DNA from: Cyanoderma ruficeps | Lineage: Eukaryota > Chordata > Aves > Passeriformes > Timaliidae | NCBI GenBank assembly: GCA_008694505.1 | Contig: VZDJ01000594.1 | Coordinates: forward strand, 8,375,746 to 8,439,745 | Reading direction: 5' to 3' | Length of the DNA: 64,000 nucleotides | Shown here: in pieces, positions 1-12,602 of the stretch | How the letters are laid out: the number at the start of each line of letters is the position of its first letter | Position numbering within the stretch: position 1 is the stretch's first letter | Notes under the pieces: generated by a model | The model's database searches: none | Seen by the model: the letters and a program-made list of their open reading frames with translations, nothing else | What the model was told of the DNA's origin: nothing | Position numbers and translations under genes: made by a program

Positions 1-1314
1 AGGGGTAGGGATTGCCTGCTTCAGCTTTCTCTAGGTATGGTACCAAGCTAGAGCTCTTGCTATGGCTCCTAGTAGAATGTCCTTTGTCTTGCAGTTCTGC
101 AGTAAACAACAAACAAAATACCTGACCCACTGCATGCTCCTTGATATTTCTCCAGCCTCCGTGCACCAGGCAGCAGCATCACCGGTGGTTTCCTAAGATG
201 GAGCACGTGAGGTGTGGGCAGGGAGAGCAGCAGGGCAGGCTGGCAGCCATGGTGTTTCTGTGGGCTCTAATGCTCTGCAGCCACACATTTTGCTGATGCT
301 TGTTTTCTGCACGTTGTTGTTTGTTTCTTTCTTTCTTTTTTAATACAGGCCTAATACTCTTCATAAGCAAACACTATTCAGCAGATAGTGCTGCTCCTGT
401 TTATTGGCTCTTGACCTCATTTCTCTTTCCCTGCCAGCAGTGCATTTCCCTGGACTCACATCTGTTCCCCTTTCTCCCCCAGCACTTTTTGTTCTTGTTT
501 TTTTTTCCCAGCACAGCCTCCCCAGTGTAAGTGTCTATGTTGGGAAGGCTGTAGCCCTTCCAAGCCGATTACTGTAGTCATTCATTGATCACTGGGTGAG
601 CAGATTAGAGCCACCTGAAAGCCTGTCACAGTCCCTGCTGTAACCAGTTTATCAGAGCTGCAGAGGGAGATGCTTTCTGAAAAACCAGTTTGTTTTGTTC
701 CTGTCACTCTTCCATCTGGCGTGAGTGGGACCATAAAATATAACCAGGTGGAAGAAAACCTTTCAGGTAGGAATCTTTTCCTTCAGTCATGAGAGATGCT
801 GTCTTCAGGTCGTGGGTTGTTTTTCTTTCTGTCTCAGACTGACCCTTCTCAGACATTAATCGTTTAAAGAAGGTTATCACTACAGTGAGCAGCCTCTCTT
901 TGAAGACTTAATTGAGAGGCCACAGCTGAGTTTCTCTGAGATCCATATTTCTGCCAAAGGTAAGCGAAGAACAGTGTCTTACTTGCCAACACTGATGAAA
1001 TGTTTGTGACAGCTTTTCAAAGTCACTGCTTATTTGAAAGCATTTTGCTTTATTTCAACCAAAACATAAAGGACTGTAGATGACTTTACAAAATATGCCA
1101 GTCTAGTCCTATTAAATGTCCAAAAGACATTCCAGACCAGTAGCTGGGTGGAACCACTTGACAATGCAAGAATTGGTTTCAGAGCACTAAGTGAAAGGGA
1201 GAGGGTTTTTTTACTGTATTGAAAAGTCAGAGGTAAACTATCATGAGCATCAAAAAACTCTGTTCCAAAGCTTTCAAGAGTGCCCCAAAGACCTCAGTCC
1301 AGCACTCTGTATGG

Positions 1315-1402
1315 TATAGCTATAACTACAGCTATATAACTATAACTATACTATAACTATATAACTATAACTATAACTATAGCTATAACTAATAGCTATA
1401 AC
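1315..1402 (+). repeat. CTATAA-type microsatellite
   Basis: About 88 bases of imperfect ACTATA/GCTATA units, such as TATAACTATAACTATAACTA. AT-rich, and able to pair with itself. On the minus strand it reads as a run of Tyr-Ser codons at the end of an open frame, which is an artefact. Confidence 0.9.
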
Positions 1403-3404
1403 CCTTCTAAGTTTGGGGTTGTTTTTATTTAAATTGCCTTCTTGCAGGACCTCAAGACCAAATGTGGAACGGAATGCCAGCCAGAAACCAAAACTGAAGA
1501 GCAAAAGCAAAACATGTGTAATAGCTCTTACTGATAGAAGATGTGCCATCAATATAAAAAATGCACTCTAAAGACAGTTTCTTATTCTAAATCATTTCCA
1601 GACAAAGGGGAACTAGATTTGGATGAAAATGAGGGATGACTGCTTGCAGAAAGGGAAAAGTTTAAATGTCAGAAATTATATTAACATTTCTTATGAACGA
1701 AATTAAAAGGTGAGATGCTGACAGAAAAAAAAATTAAAAAGACAAGAAGGGAAAAAACCCCCTTACCCTTAAATCAACTGTGACCCATGATCAAATACTG
1801 TGAGCATTAAATTGTTATGTACCAGAATGACAGAAAACAGGTGATTATTGTGACAGTAGGGAACAGTCCTGCATTGGTTGAAGGGCAAACTGTCCCAGCT
1901 TGGATTGCCAAATTCTATAGCATTGTAAGATTCAGCTGAAAAGTGGAAGTCATCAAAATACGTATAAAATCTCTTCACTGAATATATGCCTGTGTAATTT
2001 TGAAAGCAGGGGCATGATATTCCCTCAAAGAATGTTTTCAAGAGCAGCTGATGTGGATTAGCTGATGGGAAGTCAAATAGCCATCAAACTACCTCACAGG
2101 ATTAGCTCAATTTTTAAAACTCTCTAGAAGTTGCCTCAGTGAAGCATCTATCATTCCTTTGCAGCAGAGAACAGAACAGAGGGTAGGAACCTTGTGTGCT
2201 ACTGGAAGTGCTTCTGTGCAGCTTCATTTTAATGAAGGCTTGACTGTTGGGCCACATTCACAGACTCTGTCTTTTTTTTTTTCAGAGTAGTGTCTTGGTT
2301 CAAAATATTTTTAATATAAATTAATCAAGAACAGAAAACCGACCAAAAGCAATACTAGAACTATCTTATCTTTCATGGACTTAAATTGGTCTTGCATTAG
2401 AATACTTTTCTGACACCAACTTATACCCAGAAATACAACATTGTTGTATTTTTCCTCCTTTTTTCCACTTTATATTAGTCTAACTTCATATTTGGTTTCT
2501 TAGCTCTCAGTCTGAGTCTTATTTGTTTGTGAGGAATTCCCTAACAGCCTTCTTAATACAGTATCCTTTTGACTGCTCACCGAAGAGAGGAGCTGAACTG
2601 TTTTAATATTACCATGGGATAACTAATTTTGTTGCCAGTGTGGATTTTCCAGAGAAGGGAAAAGCTGAAGGGGCTGTAACTCTTTAGATCAGTGGCATTT
2701 TATGGGACACATGTGCTTCATATGGTTGCGTGTTCTTATTGTGCTTCCACTGCATTTCAACTCATGCACAGCCCAGTTTTTTTATCTAATGGAACTGGTA
2801 TATCTATACATTACGATTCTCTGCAAATAAATTAAAATCTACCTGGGCAGTCACACAAAAAATGAGACTATACATGTAGAGGTGAAATCCTGCCTCAGCA
2901 GAATCCATATTTTCACTGTGCAGCTGACCTGGCTTGATCTAGCACATCTGAAGCACCTTTCCTGCAGTTCTCCATGTCAGACTGGTAGCTAATGCTGGGG
3001 AATCTGTTAGCAGTGGGCCAGCTGAGCTGCCTTATGAATGTATTTGGTAGGTGCACAGGCTCTCAGGCCTTCCATGGAGTTTCTGCCTGTGACAGTGACA
3101 AAAGAGCAATTACTTGATGTAAATAACTTGCAAACAGGCTAAGTCATTAATAAGGCAGACAGTTCTGAAGGCAAAAGCAAACATCACTTTGGCTGCAGAA
3201 GCTTCCAGTGAGACTGTCAGGGAGGAATTCAGTCTGCTGACTGCAAAGTGATCTCCTATGAACCCAGACATCTATTTTGTATCTGACCCCTGCACTTTCA
3301 CGGAGCTTTCTCCTGAGGAGGGGAAGCAGAGAGGGAGGTAGGGAGGTGCAGCTCTCTTCTCTCTGAAATCTGATAGGACTCACAATAGGACTCATGGGAT
3401 GGTT

Positions 3405-3655
3405 GAAAATTGTGGCAGGAGAAGTTCTGGCTGGACATTAGGAATCATCTGTTGAGAGGGTGGTCAAACACTGGAACATGCTCCCTAAAGAGGTGATCAA
3501 TGCCCCAAGGCTGTCAGTGTTTATGGGTTATTTGGGCAATGTCCCAAACAACCGGTTTTAACTTTTGGTCTGCTCTGAACTGGTCAGGCAGCTGGACTAG
3601 ATAATCCTTGTAGACTCCATTCAGCTGAGATAGTCTATTCTATTCTTCTGTTCAC
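3405..3655 (+). mobile_element. CR1 LINE 3' fragment, + orientation
   Basis: Degraded CR1 3' end: GGACATTAGGAATCATCTG, GAGAGGGTGGTCAAACACTG, GGCAGCTGGACTAGATAATC and the terminal TATTCTATTCT repeat near 3635-3650 are all characteristic. No coding capacity remains. CR1 is the dominant retrotransposon of birds. Confidence 0.85.
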
Positions 3656-3718
3656 CCACATCATGATTCTTATTGGTGCAGCCCTTAGGTAGTGGGGTTT
3701 CTGCAGTGCCTTCTCAGT

Positions 3719-3915
3719 CACACAGAACCATAGAATATGCTGAGTTGGAAGGGACCCATCAGGATCATTGAGCCCAGCTCCTGGCCCTGCAAAGAACACC
3801 CCAGGAATCCCACCATGTGCCTGAGAGCCTTGTCCAAATGGCTTTTTAACTCAGGCTGGGGGCTGTGACCCTCTCCCTGGGGAGCCTGTTCCAGTGCTTC
3901 GCTGCAGAACAAACT
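3719..3915 (-). mobile_element. CR1 LINE 3' fragment, - orientation
   Basis: Reverse complement of a CR1 tail: CATAGAATATGCTGAGTTGG, AAGGGACCCATCAGGATCAT and GGAGCCTGTTCCAGTGCTTC. Its 3' end faces the 3' end of the + strand CR1 about 65 bases away. Open frames across it are remnants or chance. Confidence 0.85.
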
Positions 3916-4820
3916 GAGTTGGCAAAAGAGGTTAAAATGCTGACCTGGTTAAAAGGCTGACCTGGTGGTATCCCATCCCATACAGAGGAAAGATCCTGGA
4001 AAGAAGGAGCATACATGAAGCTGCAGGGTAGGGCTGGAAGCTTAGCCCAGAGTAAAATAAAGATTTCCCGACAAGATAAGTGGAACTTAGTCTCCTTTGT
4101 ATATTCCTAACTACCCTGACTGGTACAGGCTTAGGGCCTTGTCAGTCTTAGGTAACAGTTTTCCTGTGTAATGCGAGGGCAGCCTACAGACTATAACTTG
4201 TCTCGGCTCTTAAATCTTACCTTCCATTTACAAAAAAGAAAAGATTATAACTGCAAAAATAAATGATGGGGGGTAAATGTGTAAATAACACTGCTAGGTC
4301 ATTGAGCACCTAGTTCTCCTGAGCTAAGTTTGCAAAATGGCATACTAACCTGAGATCTTTAAGAGAGCAAAAATGTTCCTAGATTTCTCAGGAACATAAA
4401 GGTCTGATACTTTTTATGTCATTGTAAATCAAGTTTTGAATTTTCAAAAAACTCGCAGAAAAAGTTATGCCTCAGGCCTGAGGCAGAAAATGTCTGATTT
4501 TGGATTTCTGTCTTTACAGAAAGACAAATGTATGTCTTTGTATCAATTTTCTGCCTTATAAAATCTCTTAACTTTACAATTGATAGCATTGTTAGCTTCA
4601 GATCTGGTAATGGGTGGATTTGTTTACACCAAGAACATTTGAGGATGTAAAACTCTTTTCAAGCTTCAGATCTGTGTGTGAACCTGAGCGTTATTTTGAG
4701 AGGTTTTAGTGGAATCTGGTGCTTCTCTCTCTGATCCTGCTCACGCAGAGCTTTTTGAGTTAAGCATTCTCCTCAGCTCAGTTGAGTTATTGGCCTGTGA
4801 GCCAGAACGATATTTAAACA

Positions 4821-4830
4821 CCATAAATGG
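4821..4830. promoter_or_regulatory. CArG box in CpG-richer patch
   Basis: CCATAAATGG is a perfect CArG match. It is followed within 50 bases by several CpG dinucleotides (about 4841-4880) in otherwise CpG-poor intron, which makes a conserved intronic enhancer possible. Function is inference only. Confidence 0.35.
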
Positions 4831-7800
4831 TAAATGTTGCCGAGGCAGCCCTTCCGCACGGCTCGGAGCAGGCATTAGTTGGCAGTCAACCTCCTAATGC
4901 TGGCAAACAGATTCCTCGAGTATAATTAAACCTCTTGTAAGACTAAACATTGGGAGTTTTTGCAGTGTTCTGAACATAAGGCAGCAAACTCTCTATTCTT
5001 TGCGTGTCCTTGACTTGTGACCAGTTGTAACCCTGGCCTTGGCCGCAGAGCTGCTGCACTGGAGCTGTGTGTAAATGCGGTGCTGTGGCTGACCCAGCTT
5101 GAACTGGGGGCTGGAAAGGCCAAGTTCCTTCCAAACTCAATTGTTGTGTGGTTCTGTGCAGTGCTCAGCATGCTGAAGTCCTGATATTTCAACAGGAGAT
5201 GTCAGCATTCTGCAGCTGACATGAAAACGCCTTTGATACATCTGGGTAGGCAAATGAACAAGAAAATTTCCTAGACTAGATGATGTCCATAAATTGTTAA
5301 CTGGTTTGACTGCAGGCCAGGTAAAACCCAGGTCTAGTTTTTGGGAACCTTCTTAAAGTTTGCATCCTCATATGGATATTCTTCTTCAGTTTCAGCAACA
5401 AATCTGGGAATGGCACAGGACAATTATTGATTCTTTTTTCCTTCTCTCCGAAGACACAGATTTTTCTATGTCTTTTACCTTAGAATAGAAATAGTTGGTT
5501 GCATAATTGCAGTTAAACTGCTACAGGTGTATTGTGCAATTGACTTGTACTAGGTTAACTGTTTGGTGCAGCATGAATTTTCCCCTTTTCTACTAGATAT
5601 GCACCTTCAACTCAATAACTCACCATTGCTTATCAATATAAATATGTTTAAAAATATGCTCAAGCCCTAAGTCCTGATCCAGGTCAAGCTTTTACAAAAT
5701 TCAAGTTTATTTTGGCTTGTGACTCCTCTTGCAATAATTTCCAGTCTGTAGATATGCAGAGGTTAAAATCATGTAAGAACTCTTTAAAACTGGATTGAAA
5801 AAATTCAAATAAAAGGAAAGCTTTTTTTATCACCTTAAATTTCTAATAATACAGGTTAATAAATAATCCAAATTTTGATATAGTCACTATAGATAGATTA
5901 TCTTACTATTGATTACACAAATTCTGGACCATAAAGCAAGAGATTAATAGAAATAGTTTTATATCAAAGGTAATATATCCTTTCCCATTGCCATCTGAAT
6001 ATGCTGAGAATTTGTATTTTTCCAAAGAAATTGAAAGTGTTTAAAATCTCCTTAATCTCTATGGATTTAATGCAGTAAGTGGCTTTCAAAAACATAGATT
6101 TTTGTGTTTATTAGAGTGTCTTTCTAATAAAAAATGAGCCCTCAGGGGTAAGGGAATGTGGTGGGAAAAGCCTATCTTCCCTTTGCTTTGTAGAAAATAT
6201 ATGTGGGTATATAAAGTACCACTTACATGCTTTGCTTACTATTTCTGGTCTCCCAGGCTGTGTTTCCCACTGAGTTGTGCATCTTATTACTTACTGTTTC
6301 CCAACATTCTTGCATATTAAAGCCTGAGGAAAGGCAAAAAACAGGAAACTTGGAAGTGCGATCATTGTGGTGGACTTTCAAATCTATAACCCTGTGTAAT
6401 ACCTTATCAAAAACCTGTTGAAATGACAGAGAGACCACTGTCCACTGGAGAGGCTCCAGCTGGGCTTACACATTGTGCCAGACCATGGCTCTGTGCAAAA
6501 ACTCTTCTCTGCATTCAGAAAATCATAGCCCTCTTCCACATTATCTTACATGATTTGACCTGCACAAAACCAACAGCTGTGGTTATAAAATCGTGGCAGC
6601 TTTTGTAAGCTACAATAAAGTAAACTAGACTCAAGGTCTGAAAATGTACCTGTGGTTTCATCAAGCCCATCTATGGGAGCAGTAGGAAGGGCTCTCTGAT
6701 GTCCCCCAGGAACTGCCTCGGCATGATGGGGGTGGGGGGAACTGAGTGCACCAGCAGAACCTGATTGAGGAAGGGAAAGGGACAGAGAAAATTAAATGAC
6801 AGAGAAATTTTTAGTAATTTTAGTGTGTTGACTCTTATACTCTTTGTTTTCATTCTTAGAGATGAACCTACTCCTATGTGAGAGCAATAAGAATTAAGAG
6901 TGATGAGGGAGCTATTAAATGGCTATAGGTGATTAGAGAGCATTAACATAATAGACAGAGATCAGATCTCTTTTTTCACATTGAGTTGAATAAGCTTGAG
7001 GATGCATAGATGCATAATGAGGTCATGCCCATATGCTAATGTCAAACAAAATTTTCCTTCGGTTCCAGATTTCCTTTCTGGTGCCAGATGTGTCGTATTT
7101 TTATTGTCCGCAGTTTTGGCAGCAGAAATACCCTGCAGCGTTACGAAAGAGGCTGGTTCAGCCAGAAGCACAGTGATTTGCAGTGTCTCAGCTGGGAGCT
7201 TTACCTCTGCCTTCTTCCTTCCCTTCTGTCCTCCTGCTTTGGGCTCTGAAGCCAGGGCTCCCTGTGAGCATATGGATTTTGAACCCCAGCAGAGTTTGGG
7301 GTCAAAGGGACTTTGGAGGAATGAGGGAAAACAAGCCCTAATCCTGGCCAGGACTTTCTGTGCAATTTGGTTATTTTTGTCCTGTTTTCATATCTGCTTC
7401 CCTGCTATTCCCCACCTATTTTCCTGGTGCAGGTCATGGATTTTGTTCTTGATGTATGAAACCAGCAAGCACCTAGTGGTGACCACGGAATGTGAGCTTC
7501 TATGGTTGTTGCACTTTTTGAAGCCACCCTTTTGCAAACAGTTTCTGGGTTTTTGTGTATGCTTTTCCTTTAAATATTTTACTGGAAAAAAATAAAGCCA
7601 GGTGTTTTCAAAAGGAAGTAAAATCACACTGTAACTTTTTGACATAAATAGGAACAGGAGTTATTTGCTTAATCTCAAATGATTAGCATCCCATCTTTTC
7701 ACTCCTAAATCAATTTTATTGCTGTTTTTCCAAACAAGACCTATGAGGCGAAAATTGAAGGAGCCCTTAAGTATATTATATGTAGAGTACTGCTATTTCA

Positions 7801-8436
7801 TCGTAAAATTGTGAAATGTTAAAGCATTTGTCAGACAAACTGAGTCACTGCATAGTGCTATCATAAATAAACAACTAAAAGCATTTACAAGCTTCGGAAG
7901 AATTTGAAAATAGTTAACATTCAGGCTTTGTAATTTGGCCTTTGCATGCTTTTATCTGTCCCTTCTGAGAAAATGCAATGATTTTAGACTAAATAACAGA
8001 ATTAAAATGAACTGTGTTGTCCTGTGTAAAACATCTGTGAGAAACTAAAGTTGTCAGTAGGTAATTTTAATTTTTTCTAAGTCTAGAAGTCCATAACATC
8101 AAATTTTAAGTAAAGGAAGAAAAATTACATGACATGAGCCTCTATGGTTTCTTAATGAAATAATATTTATGGGTTAGACCTAAAGTATTTTTAATTGTTG
8201 CTGCTACATTAAGAAATATTTGATTTTTTTTGTGATATTCTGATTAAATTGTTGGTACAAAACGCTACTGATAACCATGCACTTCTAAACAACAGTAGCA
8301 CAAGATTGAAGCTCCCCTTCAAAATATATATCTTTTTAGAGGTGGGGGGGAAGCTTGTGTTTTGAAGAAAGCCTGTTCATGTTGCCATGAAGTCAGACTT
8401 TTAGCCATATATTTGCTGTATCCTTGTATCCTTGCT

Positions 8437-8466
8437 GTATTCTTACACACATTTGTGTAAGAATAC
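8437..8466. repeat. Perfect 13-bp inverted repeat (hairpin)
   Basis: Arms GTATTCTTACACA and TGTGTAAGAATAC enclose a 4-base loop. The pairing does not extend outward, so this is too short for a typical microRNA precursor. No known element recognised. Confidence 0.7.
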
Positions 8467-9926
8467 TGCTTGCTTTAGCTATGATAGCTTCTAATTTTTG
8501 CACTATTATGTACGACAGATTTTTGTATCTGTTCGTTAAGAAATGTCTTCCCCTGTGCTCCAAAGAACAGCAGCAATACACAGGGAGATGTTTTCACTCC
8601 TGCCTTACAACAGGAATTGAGAAGTCAGATTCTTCAGGGACTAAAGGACTGAACTTCGAGGACTAAATCAAAGTATATGTACATTTTTATAAGGTACATT
8701 TACAAGGATAGGAATGTTTTCAGAAAGCTGCTTTTCTTTTCTGTCCCAGGACTAAGCCTTGACTTTTCAGTATTTCAGATTTAATGATCCATCTTAATGT
8801 TCTTCTGCATGATTACATTCATTCCCTCCAATGAAATAGCTCTTTAGTCTCTCCAGTAACTTTTCTTGTACTCAAGCTCTATTTTTTAAAGTTTTTTACT
8901 ACTCACATACCACAGACTTCTATTCTTTTTTGATACTTGCCATCCTAAGTTTCTTTTGAAGCACAGAACTGGTCTTCATCCAGGAGGTCAGCATAAACCT
9001 AGGCAGTGCTTCAATTTAGTGTGAGCACTATTGTTTTTTTAAGATTTGTGCAGTGGTGAGGCAGGTTCTGGCCCCCTTCATTTCAGTTTGACAGCTTCCC
9101 TTACAAAGAGTGAACGCTGATCAGTAGCAATGGCGAGTTGGTTTTCACCCTTTCAGTCCTACAGTTTGCTCATTTTGGAGTAGATGCCTGCACTCCCAGT
9201 AAATCTTGATGTCCCTCACACCAGTGGGTCTCCTCACTACCACAGCACACATCTGCCTGAGATAACTCAAAAAATTGAGGCCTAAATGTTTTGGGTTTGT
9301 GATTCATGTATGGAATTCCTGTGAATTACTTGCTTGCTTCCATGTAATGTTTACACAGCTCTGTGCAAGGTGGTTTTATTCCAGTACATGAATCTTTTAT
9401 GTCTGCAGCACAGGTTTTGGAGGAGTTAGCATTGCTGAAAAATTCCTTATGGGAAATGATTCTTCTCTGTTTCTTCTGCAGTTGCTCACACATTTCTTTT
9501 TAATAAGCTGAGGCTGTTATACTATATTGCCTTCCTCGATTATAAAAATCCATTTATTTAGACTACATGAAGAAGGCATGTGAGTCCAACAGAGCAAAGA
9601 GCTGGTTGTGAGGGATGTGGAGTGCTGCTCAGACTTAATGCTATTTGTACTAGGGCTTTTTTGGGAGAATTGCTGCTAGAACCACTATGAGCAAATTTGG
9701 TTCCTGGTCACTGTTAAATTTTGTGGGAGTTGGTTCTGCCTTTTTTGTTGCCTGTCCTTCTCTGATAACTTGAACTTTCCTGATCAGGCACAAGATCTGT
9801 TTCTTTGTTGGTCTAGAGCCACACCTCTGTCTTTTTATTCTTACTCTGCTTTCCTCTTCTTGTATATCTGCCTTCTAGATTTGCAGTGTTATCAGTTATT
9901 TCAGTAACAAAGGATAACAAGAACAT

Positions 9927-10060
9927 TTTTTAATCCTTTTCATTCTTTTTTCCCCCTATGTTTATTTCCTGCCTTACTATTTTATTGGTTTTTTTCCTCT
10001 TCTTCCTTTCTTTGTCTTCTTTTCCTCTTTTTTTCATTATGTAGATTTCTTCTTTTCCCC
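9927..10060 (+). repeat. Pyrimidine-rich tract
   Basis: About 130 bases that are mostly T and C on the + strand, with many CTTCTT and TTTCC runs. Low-complexity sequence within the upstream intron. Confidence 0.75.
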
Positions 10061-11620
10061 ACATTTTGTGAGACAAAGTTTCACTTTGAGGGACCAGGGA
10101 ATTTCCTGCAAGGCATTAGAGCAGTGAAGGAGCATATGCCGATATTGCTTAGTACAGCAGTTGTTTGAAGCTTTTTCTCTGAGTAAACATTACAAAACAG
10201 AGGGCTACGGTGAACCACAGGAGTTTATTTCTGTAGATGAGTTTCACCCAATTATTTTCTGTACAGCATTATTCACTTCCAAGCAGGTGCTCTGGGAAGC
10301 CCTAAGACTGATCAGTGTGGTCTGATGGTGAATCAGGCACTTCAGAATTGTCCCTCCATAACACCAATCCAAATGGGTCTCCCTCAGGTCCCAAATTTCC
10401 ATTCTCACATGCATCAATGTCTCCCTACTCAGTGCCAAGACCTGTGGCATGAGCCAGCAAGACAAGATTTTGGCTAGAAAAAGCTTTGCTAGAGAAGAGG
10501 AAAAACTTCCCCTCCAAGCTGCTTCCAAATTTATGTTGAGCTTAAATTACCCCAGTACAAACTTAACTTTTTACTTCCAGGAGGTTCAGTGGGCTTTCTC
10601 AGTGAGTTGCTGTCTTTTTTTAATAATCACTAATTTTATGAATTGTGGTTTTTCTCCAGCCTGGCACTTTCTGTTGCTGTAATACTATTTTGGATGTGCT
10701 TGATATTCCTTTGAAACTTTTGAAGGTAGGGATAAGCAAAATAAAAATATTTTCACATGTGGATAGAACGTAGGGTTGGAATTTTAAAGACAAGACGTAA
10801 GAGGTCTGAACACAAACTAAAACAAACAAAAAGTGTATCCAAGGGACAGATAAATATTTGTGACTTTTTACATTTGGTCACAATCACTGCTTGGGCTTCA
10901 GAAATATCTTTGCTCAGATTTTTAGAGCAGGAGTAGACTTCCTGGTCTAGTGTGCCATATAGATCACAGTTAAATGGTCTTGTTTCATAGGCTCTGAATG
11001 GCTGTGGCTACTGGAAACAACATATCACAGATACACTTAAGAGTGAATTATTTAATTCCAAATTCCCTCAGCTTGCAATTATTCAGCCTCAAAAGAAAAA
11101 TTTTAAAAGCCCTAATCCAATAGTGTGTTTTGTGATAGATATTGACAACCTCAGGTTTCAGTCTTTCCCATCATCAATCAGTTACTGAAGTGAAGTACAG
11201 GAGAGGAGTGTGGTGAACTCAAACCTATTGGATATTGACCATCTGACAATCTAAATGGTTTGTAATTTCTTACAGAGTTACAAATCCTGTTCTGCAGTGA
11301 GCTTACGTTTCTAACTCATCAATCACAACAATGGACACTTGTAACATCTCCTAGGCTTTTCAGATTAATTTAGCAGTGATTACAGCAGGCATTGAATTTT
11401 TAGTTACAAGTTTGTGGGTTTTTTTGTGTTTTTTTTTTCCCCACCTGAGCATGTGTACTGGCAAGGCAGAACAGCTATATTAGGTGGTTTCTATTGTTTT
11501 TGCCTTCTGAGAGCTGAAGCAAAACCACTGTCTCCAAATCATGTTGAGCCTAAGGTCAGTTAAAGTTTGTCATGAAAATTCCAGTAAGAGAACTCTTCTG
11601 TTCTTTTTTTGACTTCACAG

Positions 11621-11758
11621 AAAAGAAGAGCAGCAAGAAGGCAGAGTGTGCGCAGGCTGCAAAATTAAACAAGACTTTTGCACCCATCTTCCTTAAAGGC
11701 CTGACTGACCTCAAAGTAATGGATGGAAGTCAAGTGATAATGACTGTGGAGGTATCAG
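11621..11758 (+). CDS. MYLK: MYLK exon: linker and first strands of an Ig domain
   Basis: This exon encodes a basic linker beginning EKKSSKKAE (the first E is completed across the junction) and then the A and B strands of an Ig domain (APIFLKGLTDLKVMDGSQ). The acceptor is a pyrimidine tract ending in CACAG; the donor is GTGTGT. It is entered after codon position 1 and leaves after position 1. The human counterpart reads very similarly (APIFLQGLSDLKVMDGSQ). The B strand VIMTVEV lacks the Cys usual in Ig domains, as in human. An alternative donor 2 bases downstream would shift the frame, and comparison with human VSGNPPPE supports ending at 11758. Confidence 0.93.
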
Positions 11759-12404
11759 GTGTGTAGCTATAGAACAGTATTACTTTAAAAAATTTAAATC
11801 CTGCTGCAAAGTATGTGGGGTTTTTTTCCATACTTTTAGCAGGTGTCTTTGCATTTGGAAATAATATTTCTAGGAACCAGTTTTTTAAAAGCTAGATTGG
11901 TCTAATGTGATCTTCAGTGTGACTGAACATTGTCCATTGTTAACACCTTCAGACCTGTAGAAATGTTTCTTCATTGGAACTATATAATGATATAAATTTA
12001 ATATGGGTCTCATGTTGAAGTGGACTTGTAATAGCTGTTATTGTGAACCAAACCAGACCCAGTTCCTGTCAGCAGGGCTAAGATTAGTGCTGCAGAAAGA
12101 GCAGTCCTTGTATGAACTTTGGTATCAGCAACTCTTAATAACCACCTTTGTGGTGTCTAGAACTCATTCACCTTGTCTGTTGTGTACATGCTTCCCTTAT
12201 TCATTTGTATTTTAATCATAAGAAGACAGGCTATTTCATATTACATGACATTGACAGAGTTAATAATAGAAATTCCTGAATGTTTTGAAGATAAAATTGC
12301 AGAATCAGGTGGCAAAAAAACCCCAAACTTGTTCCTTTTCTTAATTGACATATGGTGGGTGTTTGTGTGTGTCTCAGAATTTTGTTAATTGGTTTTTTTT
12401 TCAG
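11759..12404 (+). other. MYLK: MYLK intron (646 bp)
   Basis: A short intron between the two halves of one Ig domain, ending in a T-rich tract and CAG. Nothing recognisable inside it; the open frames that run into it are extensions of neighbouring exon frames or chance. Confidence 0.9.
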
Positions 12405-12602
12405 CTAACCCATCTCCTGAAATTATCTGGTTGCATAATGGGAAAGAAATCCAGGAGACAGAAGATTTCCACTTTGAGAAGAAAGGCAATGAGTACAGTC
12501 TGTACATCCAGGAGGTGTTTCCTGAAGACACAGGCAAATACACCTGTGAAGCCTGGAATGAAGTAGGAGAAAGTCAAACACAGGCTACATTGACAGTTCA
12601 AG
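12405..12602 (+). CDS. MYLK: MYLK exon: remainder of Ig domain
   Basis: Encodes the C to G strands of the Ig domain started in the previous exon: PEIIWLHNGKEIQ supplies the core Trp, FPEDTGKYTCEAWNEVG supplies the D-x-G-x-Y-x-C F-strand motif, and TLTVQ is the G strand. The junction codon is GCT (Ala) where human has Gly. Phase 1 in and phase 1 out, the usual arrangement for Ig modules. Only the F-strand Cys is present, so the standard disulfide cannot form in this domain. Human MYLK aligns without gaps by memory. Confidence 0.95.

Larger units (their letters stand above)
1..11620 (+). other. MYLK: MYLK upstream intron (partial), no coding exon seen
   Basis: The MYLK exon before 11621 should encode the preceding Ig domain and end in phase 1. 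I found no frame here with the Ig hallmarks (a Trp then a YxC motif) beside splice sites, so this looks like at least 11.6 kb of one intron. It holds a CTATAA-type microsatellite, two CR1 fragments, a CpG-richer patch with a CArG box, a 13-bp hairpin, a long pyrimidine tract and an unexplained 199-codon open frame at 6996-7595. The rest is AT-rich unique-looking sequence in which I see nothing definite. Confidence 0.7.
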
